Below are positions 44,829 to 52,642 of a DNA stretch of 64,000 nucleotides, piece by piece. Position 1 is the first letter of the stretch, and each line of letters starts with the position of its first letter. The notes beneath the pieces are model-generated. The model was not told the DNA's origin, did not search any database, and saw only the letters and a list, made by a program, of their open reading frames with translations. The stretch is from Rhizobium sp. Q54 (GTDB lineage Bacteria; Pseudomonadota; Alphaproteobacteria; Micropepsales; Micropepsaceae). The position numbers and the translations under genes were made by a program. The DNA is taken from positions 1 through 64,000 of the forward strand of contig CAMAPL010000006.1 in assembly GCA_945860165.1 (NCBI GenBank), written 5' to 3'.

Positions 44829-45449
44829 ATGAAAATTGCGCCCGGCGCGACGCTGTGGCGCGAGAAGTTCTCGCCGCTCCAGCAAAAGCAGCTGCGGGAC
44901 GATGTGCTGGAACGGCTGAAACAAGCACCGCTGTACCGCCCCATCATGCCCGGCACCGGAAAAGCCTTCTCGGTGGAGGAAACCAGTTTCGGCGCTCTGG
45001 GCTGGGTGGCGGACAAGGCGGGCTATCGCTATCAGCCGCTGCATCCCGTCACCGGCAAAGCCTGGCCCGATATTCCGCCGGTGCTGCTGGCACTCTGGCG
45101 TGAGATCAATGGCGATCCCGCGCCGGAAAGCTGCTTGGTCAATTTCTATCGCACCGGGGCGAAGATGGGCCTGCACCAAGACCTCGACGAGAAAGACGTC
45201 AGCGCGGCGGTGATCGGGGTCTCGCTGGGCGACACCGCCCTATTCCGCATCGGCGGCAATTTTGTTGACGGAAAATGGGGGCGCGGCGGCAAGACCGCCA
45301 GTGTCAGCCTGGTGTCAGGGGACGTGATCGTATTCGGGGGGCCGACCCGGCTGGCCTATCACGGCATCGACCGCATCCGCCCCGGCACATCACGCCTGCT
45401 GCCGGGCGGCGGGCGCCTCAGCCTGACTCTGAGACGGGTAGCGGCCTGA
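44829..45449 (+). CDS. alkB: AlkB-family DNA/RNA repair dioxygenase
   Basis: A 206-aa Fe(II)/2-oxoglutarate dioxygenase that removes methyl groups from 1-methyladenine and 3-methylcytosine. The iron ligands are His116 and Asp118 in His-Gln-Asp-Leu-Asp and His178 in Tyr-His-Gly-Ile. The 2-oxoglutarate-binding arginines are in Arg-Leu-Ser-Leu-Thr-Leu-Arg near the end. Asn-Phe-Tyr-Arg-Thr-Gly-Ala-Lys-Met-Gly-Leu is the usual lead-in. ATG 44829 is preferred over an upstream one that lies inside the phosphatase gene. Confidence 0.95.
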   Translation: MKIAPGATLWREKFSPLQQKQLRDDVLERLKQAPLYRPIMPGTGKAFSVEETSFGALGWVADKAGYRYQPLHPVTGKAWPDIPPVLLALWREINGDPAPESCLVNFYRTGAKMGLHQDLDEKDVSAAVIGVSLGDTALFRIGGNFVDGKWGRGGKTASVSLVSGDVIVFGGPTRLAYHGIDRIRPGTSRLLPGGGRLSLTLRRVAA

Positions 45450-45774
45450 TTGCGATCCCCGGAGCGCGTCGGCACTACGCTGGCGATAGCCGACAGCACA
45501 AAAAAAGCCCCCGGCACGAGGCCGGGGGCAAATGCGCTTAGATGCGCGAGGAGCGGCCGGGAGGGGATGAACCAGACGCTCCGGCGAAGAACGGGAGCTA
45601 AAAGCGAGCGGGGGGCAGTGCCAGAAGCTCAAGGCCATCCTTCAAGATATAAACTATGTAAAAATACTACAGTTTTCAATAAAATTCTCGAATTTGCCGC
45701 GTTAGATAATTTTTATATAGACAATAGTAATTTTGATACATTTTTTGGCGCGACCCGGCGCGATTTCGAACCGC
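45450..45774. other. Gene-poor stretch with an AT-rich island
   Basis: A 325-base gap. From about 45640 to 45757 it is strikingly AT-rich for this genome, with runs such as TTTTTATATAG. From 45500 to 45640 it is GC-rich again and ends, on the minus strand, in a strong terminator. No frame in either direction looks coding. A minus-strand small RNA, or a leftover from a lost insertion, are both possible. Confidence 0.5.
45498..45529 (-). terminator. Orphan terminator
   Basis: A perfect 9-bp stem (45507-45515 with 45521-45529) is followed on the minus strand by TTTTTTTGTG. The nearest minus-strand reading frame upstream is a pseudogene ending 245 bases away, so this terminator may end a small unannotated transcript. 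Confidence 0.8.
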
Positions 45775-46496
45775 CTAGCCGGGCCGCATCGCGTCGCCGA
45801 ACGCGCCAAAAATGGCCCGGCTGAGCGAAACGTCGGCCCAGCGCCATTCCGGGTGCCACTGCCTCCCCAGAAGGAAGACAGCCCCCTGTGGCATCGACAC
45901 CGCTTCGATCTGCCCGTCGGGCGCGACCGCTTCGGTTTTCAGCCCCGGTGTCAGGCGGCCCACGCCCTGATCGTGCAGCAAGTTGACCATGGCGTCGGTC
46001 TGGCCAGATAGGCGCGCTAGCATTCCGCCCGGCACGAGGGCAATGGCATGAGCGGGCGCATGTTCCTCGTCCAGTGACACGCCGGGCGCCTCGCGGTGAT
46101 CCAGTCAGCCGGCGATCTCATAGACGTGCTGATTCAGGGTGCCGCCCAGCACGACATTGAGTTCCTGAAAGCCGCGGCGGATGGCGAGCACCGGTACGCC
46201 GCGCGCAGCAGCGGCAAGGTGGTGGCATCGCGCGTTTCGTCCAGCGCGGTGCCGGACCTGGGATCGCTGCCGCCATAGTATGACGGCGCGACATTGTGGA
46301 CGGCGCGCCCGTGAACAACAGCCCGTCCGCCGCATCCAGGATGGCTTCCACCGCCAGCGGCGCATCGGTCGAGAGAAACAAAAACGGCAACACGCCCGCG
46401 CTATCGCGCAACGCGGTGACATACTCGTCATTGGCCTGATGAGTCGCCATGCCGTCCACCAGCCGGAGATCAGTGACGATCGCCACAGGCCGGCAT
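45775..46496 (-). pseudogene. Decayed class-I glutamine amidotransferase (peptidase C26, PuuD-like)
   Basis: Pieces in different frames align in order with gamma-glutamyl-GABA hydrolase relatives: Leu-Val-Asp-Gly, Gly-Leu-Leu-Phe-Thr-Gly-Ala-Pro-Ser, then (after a shift) Asn-Val-Ala-Pro-Ser-Tyr-Tyr, then (another shift) Gly-Val-Pro-Val-Leu-Ala-Ile-Arg-Arg-Gly-Phe-Gln-Glu-Leu-Asn, a TGA at 46105-46107, and Gln-Trp-His-Pro-Glu-Trp. The nucleophile motif Ile-Cys-Arg-Gly-Phe has become Ile-Arg-Arg-Gly-Phe. A further shift follows the ATG at 46496, which directly abuts the lolA stop. At least five lesions make this a true pseudogene. Confidence 0.9.
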
Positions 46497-47144
46497 TTAG
46501 TTGCTGCTTTGCTTGATCTTGGCGGTCTTGACCGGCACCGTGAAAAGCGCCTGGTCCAGGCTGGCGCCGATCTGCGGGCTTTGCAGCGCCACGGTGGTGA
46601 CGCCGCCCTGATTGTCCTTGACCGTCCATTGCCGCAGCTCGAGGCCGGGCGTGGAAAAGACCAGCGTGATGTTGGAATTGTTGCGATTGGCGCTGGTGCG
46701 GGCGCGCACGATCAGGGCGCCGTTCTGCTCGGCCACGCCCAGCACCGCCTTGTTGCGCGCCAGGTCCACCTTGTCGTTCAGCAGCAGTCCCAGCGGCGTG
46801 TCGGACAGGTCGTATTTGTCCACTGTGTTGAGGCGGGCATTCTTCACATAAATCGCGCCGCCGGTGGCGACGATCGTCACCGGGTTGGGCTGACGGAAAG
46901 CAAACCGGATGCGGCCCGGTTTTTCGATATACAGCTCGCCTTGGTCAGCGCCGCCTTCCGGCCCGATCTGGACGAATTCGCTCCGGAGGGTGCGGATGCC
47001 GTTGAGATAGGCGCTGATCCTGTCCAGCTGGGCTTTTTCCTGCGCGCTATAGGCCTGGTACAGCCGCTGGGGAACCGGCTGACCGGCGCCGGTCAGGCAG
47101 AACACAGACAAGGCGGCGGTGAGAAGAAGGCGGAAGCGGCGCAT
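46497..47144 (-). CDS. lolA: LolA-like outer-membrane lipoprotein carrier protein
   Basis: A 215-aa periplasmic protein that carries lipoproteins from LolCDE to the outer membrane. Signal peptide (about 20 residues), then Leu-Asn-Gly-Ile-Arg-Thr-Leu-Arg-Ser-Glu-Phe-Val-Gln, Gly-Glu-Leu-Tyr-Ile-Glu-Lys-Pro-Gly-Arg-Ile-Arg-Phe and Asp-Leu-Ser-Asp-Thr-Pro-Leu-Gly-Leu-Leu-Leu. These are typical of alphaproteobacterial LolA. Start at ATG 47144, set by the signal peptide; the frame is open further upstream inside gpsA's antisense. The stop touches the pseudogene start. Confidence 0.9.
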   Translation of the reverse strand: MRRFRLLLTAALSVFCLTGAGQPVPQRLYQAYSAQEKAQLDRISAYLNGIRTLRSEFVQIGPEGGADQGELYIEKPGRIRFAFRQPNPVTIVATGGAIYVKNARLNTVDKYDLSDTPLGLLLNDKVDLARNKAVLGVAEQNGALIVRARTSANRNNSNITLVFSTPGLELRQWTVKDNQGGVTTVALQSPQIGASLDQALFTVPVKTAKIKQSSN

Positions 47145-47259
47145 CTGTGAAGGCTCACACGGCAATGGGGAGAAAATCGGGCGGTTTGCAGGAAGCCCGT
47201 CTTTGCGGCCACTCTGGGGCAAGATAGGGTCCAAACCTGAATAAGCAACCAACGATTTA

Positions 47260-48255
47260 ATGACCGATTCTCCATTTTCCCATATCGCAGTCCTAGGCGC
47301 GGGCGCCTGGGGCACAGCCTTGGCGCTGGCGGCGCTGAGGGCTGGGCGCAAGACCACCCTGTGGGTGCGCGAGCCCGATGCCCTGGCGTCGATCCACGCG
47401 CGGCGCGAAAACCGTTTTCTGCCGGGCGTGACCATGCCCGCGGAACTGATCGCCACTGGCGACCTGGCCGAGGCCGCCAAGGCCGATGCCCTGCTGCTGG
47501 TGGTGCCGGCGCAGGCGCTGCATGGCTTTGCCGACCGGTTGAAACCGCATTTGCGCGACGGCCACCCGCTGGTGATCTGCGCCAAGGGCATCGAACAGGG
47601 CAGCGGAAAACTGGTGACCGAAGTGCTCGAGCAGGCCGCGCCGCAAGCCGCGGCCGCCATTCTGTCGGGCCCTTCCTTCGCGCGCGATGTGGCGCGCGGC
47701 CTTCCCACTGCGGTGACCATCGCCGCCAAAGGCCATCTGGCGGCGATGCTGCAGGCCAGCCTGGGCTCGGCCACCTTCCGCCCCTATGCCAGCGACGACC
47801 TGACCGGCGTGGCCTTGGGCGGGGCGGCGAAGAATGTCTATGCCATCGCCTGCGGCGTGGTCGAAGGCATGGGGCTGGGCGAAAATGCCCGTGCCGCATT
47901 GCTGGCCCGAAGCTTCGCGGAACTGGCACGGCTGGGCGAGAGCCTTGGCGCCAAGCGCGAAACCCTGATGGGCCTGTCTGGCCTGGGCGATCTGGTTTTG
48001 ACCGCCACCAGCAAATCCTCGCGCAATTTTTCCTTCGGCGCCGAACTGGGCGCGGGGAAAACCGTCGCCGATCTCAGCGCACCCGGCCAGCCATTAGCGG
48101 AAGGCGCGTCCACGGCGCCGGCCCTGGTGGCACGCGCCAAAATGGCGGGCGTGGAAATGCCTATCGCCGAGGCGATGGCCGATCTTCTCAGCGGTGCGCT
48201 GCCGCCGGGTGAAGCGGTGTTGCGGTTGATGGGAAGAAAGTTGAAAGCGGAATAG
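47260..48255 (+). CDS. gpsA: Glycerol-3-phosphate dehydrogenase (NAD(P)+)
   Basis: A 331-aa enzyme that makes sn-glycerol-3-phosphate for phospholipids. The Rossmann motif Gly-Ala-Gly-Ala-Trp-Gly-Thr-Ala is near 13-20, Leu-Ser-Gly-Pro-Ser-Phe-Ala near 135, and Gly-Ala-Ala-Lys-Asn-Val-Tyr-Ala-Ile-Ala with the catalytic Lys near 188-197. Divergent from lolA and directly followed by the EVE gene. Confidence 0.96.
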   Translation: MTDSPFSHIAVLGAGAWGTALALAALRAGRKTTLWVREPDALASIHARRENRFLPGVTMPAELIATGDLAEAAKADALLLVVPAQALHGFADRLKPHLRDGHPLVICAKGIEQGSGKLVTEVLEQAAPQAAAAILSGPSFARDVARGLPTAVTIAAKGHLAAMLQASLGSATFRPYASDDLTGVALGGAAKNVYAIACGVVEGMGLGENARAALLARSFAELARLGESLGAKRETLMGLSGLGDLVLTATSKSSRNFSFGAELGAGKTVADLSAPGQPLAEGASTAPALVARAKMAGVEMPIAEAMADLLSGALPPGEAVLRLMGRKLKAE

Positions 48256-48672
48256 ATGGCCTACTGGTTGTTCAAGACCGAAGCGGAAACATGGTCATGG
48301 GACCAGCAGAAGAAAAAGGGCGCCAAGGGCGAACCTTGGAGCGGGGTACGCAATCACACCGCCAAGCTGAACATGAAGGCGATGAAGAAAGGCGATCTGG
48401 GCTTCTTCTATCATTCGGGCAACCAGAAAGCCGTGGTGGGGATCGTGGAAGTGATCGGCGAATACCGCCCCGATCCCACCGACGAGAAAGGCCAGTTCGG
48501 CCTGGTGGTGGTCAAGGCGGTCAAGGACATGCCCACGCCCGTGACCCTGGCCGATGCCAAGACCAGCCCCAAGCTGGCGGAGATGTCGCTGGTCAACAGC
48601 TTCCGGCTCTCGGTGCAGCCGGTGCGGGCTGATGAGTGGAAAGAAATCTGCAGGATTGGCGGCCTGAAATAG
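48256..48672 (+). CDS. EVE-domain protein
   Basis: A 138-aa single EVE domain: Tyr-Trp-Leu-Phe-Lys-Thr-Glu at the start, Trp-Ser-Gly-Val-Arg-Asn, Lys-Lys-Gly-Asp-Leu-Gly-Phe-Phe-Tyr-His-Ser and Gly-Ile-Val-Glu-Val. EVE domains are PUA-like folds that bind modified bases in DNA or RNA. The single-domain form is widespread in proteobacteria, usually in housekeeping context as here. The ATG follows the gpsA stop with no gap, so it is translationally coupled. Confidence 0.92.
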   Translation: MAYWLFKTEAETWSWDQQKKKGAKGEPWSGVRNHTAKLNMKAMKKGDLGFFYHSGNQKAVVGIVEVIGEYRPDPTDEKGQFGLVVVKAVKDMPTPVTLADAKTSPKLAEMSLVNSFRLSVQPVRADEWKEICRIGGLK

Positions 48673-48679
48673 TCGGCGC

Positions 48680-48994
48680 TCATACCGACAGTTTCATCAG
48701 CGCCAGCCCGCTCACGATCAGTCCCGCCGCTGCAAGGCGCATGGCGCTGGCCGGTTCACCCAGCAGCGCGATGCCCAGCGCGAAAGTCCCGATCGCGCCA
48801 ATGCCGGTCCAGATCGCATAGGCAGTCCCCAGCGGCAGGGCGCGTAGCGACAACGACAGGAACAGCAGGCTGCCCACCAGCGATACCAGCGTGATGATGG
48901 TGGGACCCGGGCGCGTGAAGCCCTGCGACTGTTTGAGATAGTAAGCCCAGACGATTTCCAGGGCGCCCGCGAGAACAAGATAAAACCAAACCAT
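48680..48994 (-). CDS. gdx: SMR guanidinium exporter (Gdx/SugE type)
   Basis: A 104-aa small multidrug resistance protein with four membrane helices. The essential Glu is in Gly-Ala-Leu-Glu-Ile-Val-Trp-Ala near residue 13. Gly-Phe-Thr-Arg near 25 and Leu-Pro-Leu-Gly-Thr-Ala-Tyr-Ala-Ile-Trp-Thr-Gly-Ile-Gly-Ala near 53 mark the Gdx (SugE) branch, which exchanges guanidinium for protons, rather than EmrE. The leader carries a guanidine-II riboswitch pattern (49014-49063), which supports guanidinium as substrate. Convergent with the EVE gene, only 7 bases apart. Confidence 0.9.
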   Translation of the reverse strand: MVWFYLVLAGALEIVWAYYLKQSQGFTRPGPTIITLVSLVGSLLFLSLSLRALPLGTAYAIWTGIGAIGTFALGIALLGEPASAMRLAAAGLIVSGLALMKLSV

Positions 48995-48997
48995 TAC

Positions 48998-49015
48998 GGC
49001 TCTTGCCTAAGAGCC
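48998..49015 (-). promoter_or_regulatory. Hairpin just before the gdx start codon
   Basis: A perfect 7-bp stem (48998-49004 with 49009-49015) has a four-base AGGC loop and ends three bases before the ATG. The only Shine-Dalgarno-like AGG is in this loop. It could be the expression platform switched by the upstream riboswitch. Confidence 0.55.
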
Positions 49016-49063
49016 GGGCCGTTCCGGGCGTTACTGGGGGAATGCGCGAGGTCGTCCTGCGCA
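49014..49063 (-). promoter_or_regulatory. Guanidine-II (mini-ykkC) riboswitch candidate
   Basis: On the minus strand two hairpins lie about 14 bases apart. The first (49043-49063) has an 8-bp stem with one bulged C and an ACGA loop closed by G-C. The second (49014-49028) has a CCGG/CCGG stem around an ACGG loop with an A-C mismatch at its closing pair. Tandem hairpins with ACGR loops upstream of an SMR gene are the hallmark of the guanidine-II class. Guanidine should turn on the exporter. Confidence 0.78.
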
Positions 49064-49105
49064 CCTTCAATCTAGGACATGAACGGGGAAATTCAAGTCT
49101 GCGGT

Positions 49106-49582
49106 CTAACCCAGATACCGCCGCAGCATCAGCGTATAAGGCGCATAGCCGGCGCCTTCATAAGCGCGGATCGCATGGGCGTTGCGCGTCAGGACGCCGA
49201 TGGTTAGCAGCTTGTGGCAGCGTTCGCGCGCCCAGTCCTCGCATCCCGCGATCAGCGCTCGTCCCAACCCCTTGCCGCGCGCTTCGGGCATCACGAAGAT
49301 TTCCGCCAGGAAGCCGTGGCGGCGCTCCGGCTCGACGATGAAGAGTTCGGCATTCTGGTCATAGGCAAAGGCCCAGCCCGCGGCTTTGTCCGCATCCTGC
49401 GCAATCAGCATTGTGCCGTGCTTTTCGGCGCAGCGATGCTGAAGTTCGCGCCAATGCTCGATGGAAAAATTGGGGTCGCGGCGGCGGTCCGGCTCGAATG
49501 CGGCCTCGTAATCCTGCAACCCATTGATGAAAGACAGGATGGCCGGCTCGTCAGCGGGAAGCCGTGCTTCTCGTATTGTCAT
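49106..49582 (-). CDS. GNAT acetyltransferase
   Basis: A 158-aa GNAT enzyme. The acetyl-CoA site is Phe-Val-Met-Pro-Glu-Ala-Arg-Gly-Lys-Gly-Leu-Gly-Arg-Ala-Leu near 95-109. The C-terminus has Asn-Ala-His-Ala-Ile-Arg-Ala-Tyr-Glu-Gly-Ala-Gly-Tyr. The substrate is unknown. Its ATG overlaps the stop of the transporter gene by four bases, so the two are co-translated; the enzyme may act on the transported compound, but that is inference. Confidence 0.88.
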   Translation of the reverse strand: MTIREARLPADEPAILSFINGLQDYEAAFEPDRRRDPNFSIEHWRELQHRCAEKHGTMLIAQDADKAAGWAFAYDQNAELFIVEPERRHGFLAEIFVMPEARGKGLGRALIAGCEDWARERCHKLLTIGVLTRNAHAIRAYEGAGYAPYTLMLRRYLG

Positions 49583-51219
49583 GCATCGATATTGGCATTG
49601 CGGGTTTCGCGAATGAAGAACAGTCCGATCACGAAGGTAAGCCCGGCCACGATCACCGGGTACCAGAGGCCGTAGAAGATGTCGCCACTGGCCGCCACCA
49701 TGGCGAAGGCGGTGGTCGGCAGAAAGCCGCCGAACCAGCCATTGCCGATGTGATAGGGCAGGCTCATCGAGGTGTAGCGGATGGCGGCGGGGAACATTTC
49801 CACCAGCATGGCGGCGATAGGGCCATAGACCATGGCGACATAGATCATCAGCACGGCGAGGATGGCGATCACCGCCGGCTTGTTGACCGTGGCGCTATCA
49901 GACGAGGTGGGATAGCCGGCGGCGGCAAGCGCGGCGGCGGCCTCTGCCTCCCAAGCGGTGCGGCGTGCGGCCAGTTCCGCCTTGTCCAGCGCATGGCCGT
50001 CGAAGGATGGCAGCGCGGTATCGCCGACCGAGACCCGCGCCAGCGTGCCGGGCGCGGCGCTTTCATTGCGGTAAGGCAGGCCGGCGCGGGCGAGATAGGA
50101 CTTGGCGATGTCGCAGGACGAGTTGAACGCCGCCTTGCCCACGGGATCGAACTGGAAGGCGCAGCCGGCCGGGTCGGCGATGACGGTGATGGGGGCGCGC
50201 TGCGACGCAGCGGCCAGGCTGGGATTGGCGGCCGCCGTCAGGGCATGGAACAGCGGGAAGTAGGTCAGCGCCGCGAGCAGGCAGCCGCCCAGGATGATGG
50301 GCTTGCGCCCGATCTTGTCCGACAACCAGCCGAACAGGATGATGAAGGGGGTGCCGATGGCCAGGCCGCAGGCGACCAGCTGGTTGGTCAGCGCACCGTC
50401 TACCTTCAGGATCTTTTCCAGGAAGAACAGCGCGTAGAACTGGCCGGTGTACCAGACCACCGCCTGCCCCGCCGTGAGGCCCGCCAGCGCTAGGATCACC
50501 AGCTTGAGGTTCTTCTTGTTGGCGAAGGCCTCGGTGAGCGGCTTTTTCGAGGTTTTGCCTTCCTTGACCAGCCGCTGGAACACCGGGCTTTCGTTCAGGC
50601 GCAGGCGAATCCAAAGCGACACGCCCAGCAGCACGCCCGACAGCAGGAAGGGCAGCCGCCAGCCCCACTCGGCAAAGTCCTGGGTACCCAGCTGGTTGCG
50701 GGTGACCATGATCACGATCAGGCTGAGGAACAGCCCCACCGTCGCAGTGGTCTGAATCCAGCTGGTGTAAAAGCCGCGCCGCCCGGGCGGTGCATGTTCG
50801 GCGACATAGGTGGCCGCGCCGCCATATTCCCCGCCCAGCGCCAGACCCTGGATCAGGCGCAGCGACACCAGCGCGATTGGGGCGATCACCCCGACACTGG
50901 CGTAAGAGGGAAGAAGGCCGACCGCGAAGGTCGATACACCCATCAGCAGCATGGTGACCAGGAAGGTGTTCTTGCGCCCCCACAGATCGCCCAGCCGCCC
51001 GAAGATCAGCGCGCCGAAGGGGCGCACCGCAAAGCCTGCCGCGAAGGCCAGGAGGGCGAAGATGTAACCGGTGGTTTCATTCACGCCGGAAAAAAAGTGC
51101 CGGGTGATGTAGGTGGCCAGCGATCCGTAGAGATAGAAGTCATACCATTCGAACACGGTGCCAACGGAGGCGCCGCCGATTACCATCGCGTCCTTGCGAT
51201 CAACCTTGTGGCCCGCCAT
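49579..51219 (-). CDS. MFS transporter, metabolite:H+ symporter (MHS) family
   Basis: A 546-aa twelve-helix transporter. Early motifs are typical of the MHS group (KgtP, ProP, ShiA): Gly-Thr-Val-Phe-Glu-Trp-Tyr-Asp-Phe-Tyr-Leu-Tyr near 20, Arg-Pro-Phe-Gly-Ala-Leu-Ile-Phe-Gly-Arg-Leu-Gly-Asp near 66 and Arg-Leu-Ile-Gln-Gly near 121. Between helices 8 and 9 lies an extra domain of about 110 residues (around 325-435) with two Cys, seen in one MHS subfamily. These proteins import organic acids or betaines; the substrate here is not shown. Upstream of the GNAT gene. Confidence 0.88.
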   Translation of the reverse strand: MAGHKVDRKDAMVIGGASVGTVFEWYDFYLYGSLATYITRHFFSGVNETTGYIFALLAFAAGFAVRPFGALIFGRLGDLWGRKNTFLVTMLLMGVSTFAVGLLPSYASVGVIAPIALVSLRLIQGLALGGEYGGAATYVAEHAPPGRRGFYTSWIQTTATVGLFLSLIVIMVTRNQLGTQDFAEWGWRLPFLLSGVLLGVSLWIRLRLNESPVFQRLVKEGKTSKKPLTEAFANKKNLKLVILALAGLTAGQAVVWYTGQFYALFFLEKILKVDGALTNQLVACGLAIGTPFIILFGWLSDKIGRKPIILGGCLLAALTYFPLFHALTAAANPSLAAASQRAPITVIADPAGCAFQFDPVGKAAFNSSCDIAKSYLARAGLPYRNESAAPGTLARVSVGDTALPSFDGHALDKAELAARRTAWEAEAAAALAAAGYPTSSDSATVNKPAVIAILAVLMIYVAMVYGPIAAMLVEMFPAAIRYTSMSLPYHIGNGWFGGFLPTTAFAMVAASGDIFYGLWYPVIVAGLTFVIGLFFIRETRNANIDA

Positions 51220-51235
51220 TCCCGCCCCCGCGCTG

Positions 51236-52642
51236 TTAGTGATCCAGCGCCTTGACGATTTCTTCCGTCATCTTCTTGGCGTCGGCAAACAGCATCATGG
51301 TGTTGTCGCGGAAGAACAGCTCGTTCTCGACGCCGGCATAGCCCGAACCCATGCCGCGCTTGATGAACAGCACGGTCTTGGCCTTTTCCACGTCCAAGAT
51401 CGGCATCCCGAAGATCGGCGACTTGGGATCGGTCTTGGCCGAGGGATTGGTGACATCGTTGGCACCGATCACGTAAGCGACATCGGCCTGGGCGAATTGG
51501 GAATTGATGTCTTCTAGTTCGAACACTTCGTCATACGGCACATTGGCTTCCGCCAGCAGCACGTTCATGTGGCCCGGCATGCGGCCCGCCACCGGATGAA
51601 TGGCGTAGCTGACCTTTACGCCCTCTTTCTTCAGCTTGTCGGCCATTTCACGCAACGCGTGCTGGGCCTGGGCCACCGCCATGCCGTAGCCGGGCACGAT
51701 GATGACGCTCGAAGCGTTTTTCATGATGAAAGCGGCGTCGTCGGACGAGCCCTGTTTGACAGGGCGGGTTTCCGCCGGGCCCTTGGGGCCGCCGGTCTCG
51801 CCGCCGAAGCCGCCGGCGATGACGCTGACAAAGCTGCGGTTCATGCCCTTACACATGATGTAGGACAGGATCGCGCCCGAGGAACCCACCAGCGCGCCGG
51901 TGATGATCAGGGCGGTGTTTTCCAGGGTGAAGCCCAAGGCAGCAGCGGCCCAGCCCGAATAGGAATTCAGCATCGAGACCACTACCGGCATGTCGGCGCC
52001 GCCGATGGGGATGATGAGCGTAATGCCAAAGATGAAGCTGAGGACGGTGATGGCCCAGAACATCCAATAGGCCTGGTCCACGGCGAACCAACCGACCAGC
52101 CCGATGATCGTCACGAAGATCAGGATATTGAGCAGTTGCCGCGCCGGCAGGATGATGGGCGCACCGGACATATTACCGTTGAGCTTGGCGAAGGCGATAA
52201 CCGAACCAGAGAAGGTGATGGCGCCGATGGCAACGCCCAGGCTCATCTCGATCAGGCTCTGGGCATGAACAGCGCCGGGCGTGCCGATGCCGAAGGCTTC
52301 GGGTGAATATAGCGCCGCGCCGGCGGTCAGGACGGCGGCCAGGCCGACCAGGCTGTGAAACGCCGCCACCAGCTGGGGCATGTTGGTCATGGCGATGCGC
52401 TTGGCCATCACTGCGCCGATGGTGCCGCCGATACCCAGGCCGCCGATCACCAGCGCCCATGTGATCGGGTCGCTGACGCCGGAAATCCACAGGGTGGTGA
52501 GAACCGCGATGGTCATGCCGATCATGCCGTTGCGGTTGCCCGCGCGGCTGGAGGCCGGCGACGACAGGCCCTTCAGCGCTAGGATAAAAAGCGAGCCGGC
52601 GACGAGATAAAGGAGCGCGGCGATATTGGGATTCGCGCTCAT
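51236..52642 (-). CDS. pntB: NAD(P) transhydrogenase, beta subunit
   Basis: A 468-aa subunit with about nine membrane helices (domain II) and a C-terminal NADP(H)-binding domain III: Val-Ile-Ile-Val-Pro-Gly-Tyr-Gly-Met-Ala-Val-Ala-Gln-Ala near 315, His-Pro-Val-Ala-Gly-Arg-Met-Pro-Gly-His and Gly-Ala-Asn-Asp-Val-Thr-Asn-Pro near 405. It uses the proton gradient to make NADPH from NADH. The correct start is ATG 52642, inside the pntAB stop; the frame further upstream is antisense to pntA. Confidence 0.97.
   Translation of the reverse strand: MSANPNIAALLYLVAGSLFILALKGLSSPASSRAGNRNGMIGMTIAVLTTLWISGVSDPITWALVIGGLGIGGTIGAVMAKRIAMTNMPQLVAAFHSLVGLAAVLTAGAALYSPEAFGIGTPGAVHAQSLIEMSLGVAIGAITFSGSVIAFAKLNGNMSGAPIILPARQLLNILIFVTIIGLVGWFAVDQAYWMFWAITVLSFIFGITLIIPIGGADMPVVVSMLNSYSGWAAAALGFTLENTALIITGALVGSSGAILSYIMCKGMNRSFVSVIAGGFGGETGGPKGPAETRPVKQGSSDDAAFIMKNASSVIIVPGYGMAVAQAQHALREMADKLKKEGVKVSYAIHPVAGRMPGHMNVLLAEANVPYDEVFELEDINSQFAQADVAYVIGANDVTNPSAKTDPKSPIFGMPILDVEKAKTVLFIKRGMGSGYAGVENELFFRDNTMMLFADAKKMTEEIVKALDH

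Noticed and set aside
45390-45638. An 82-codon minus-strand frame
   Set aside because: It runs through the orphan terminator and into antisense alkB, has no ribosome site at proper spacing and has shadow-like composition.
45750-45790. A GGTTCGAAATC string resembling a tRNA T-loop
   Set aside because: The flanking bases do not form a T-stem, and no acceptor, D or anticodon arms are found nearby. Probably chance.
48256-48672. EVE protein as part of a defence or modification-dependent restriction system
   Set aside because: The domain stands alone, coupled to gpsA, with no nuclease, McrB-like ATPase or methyltransferase nearby. A housekeeping context is more likely.
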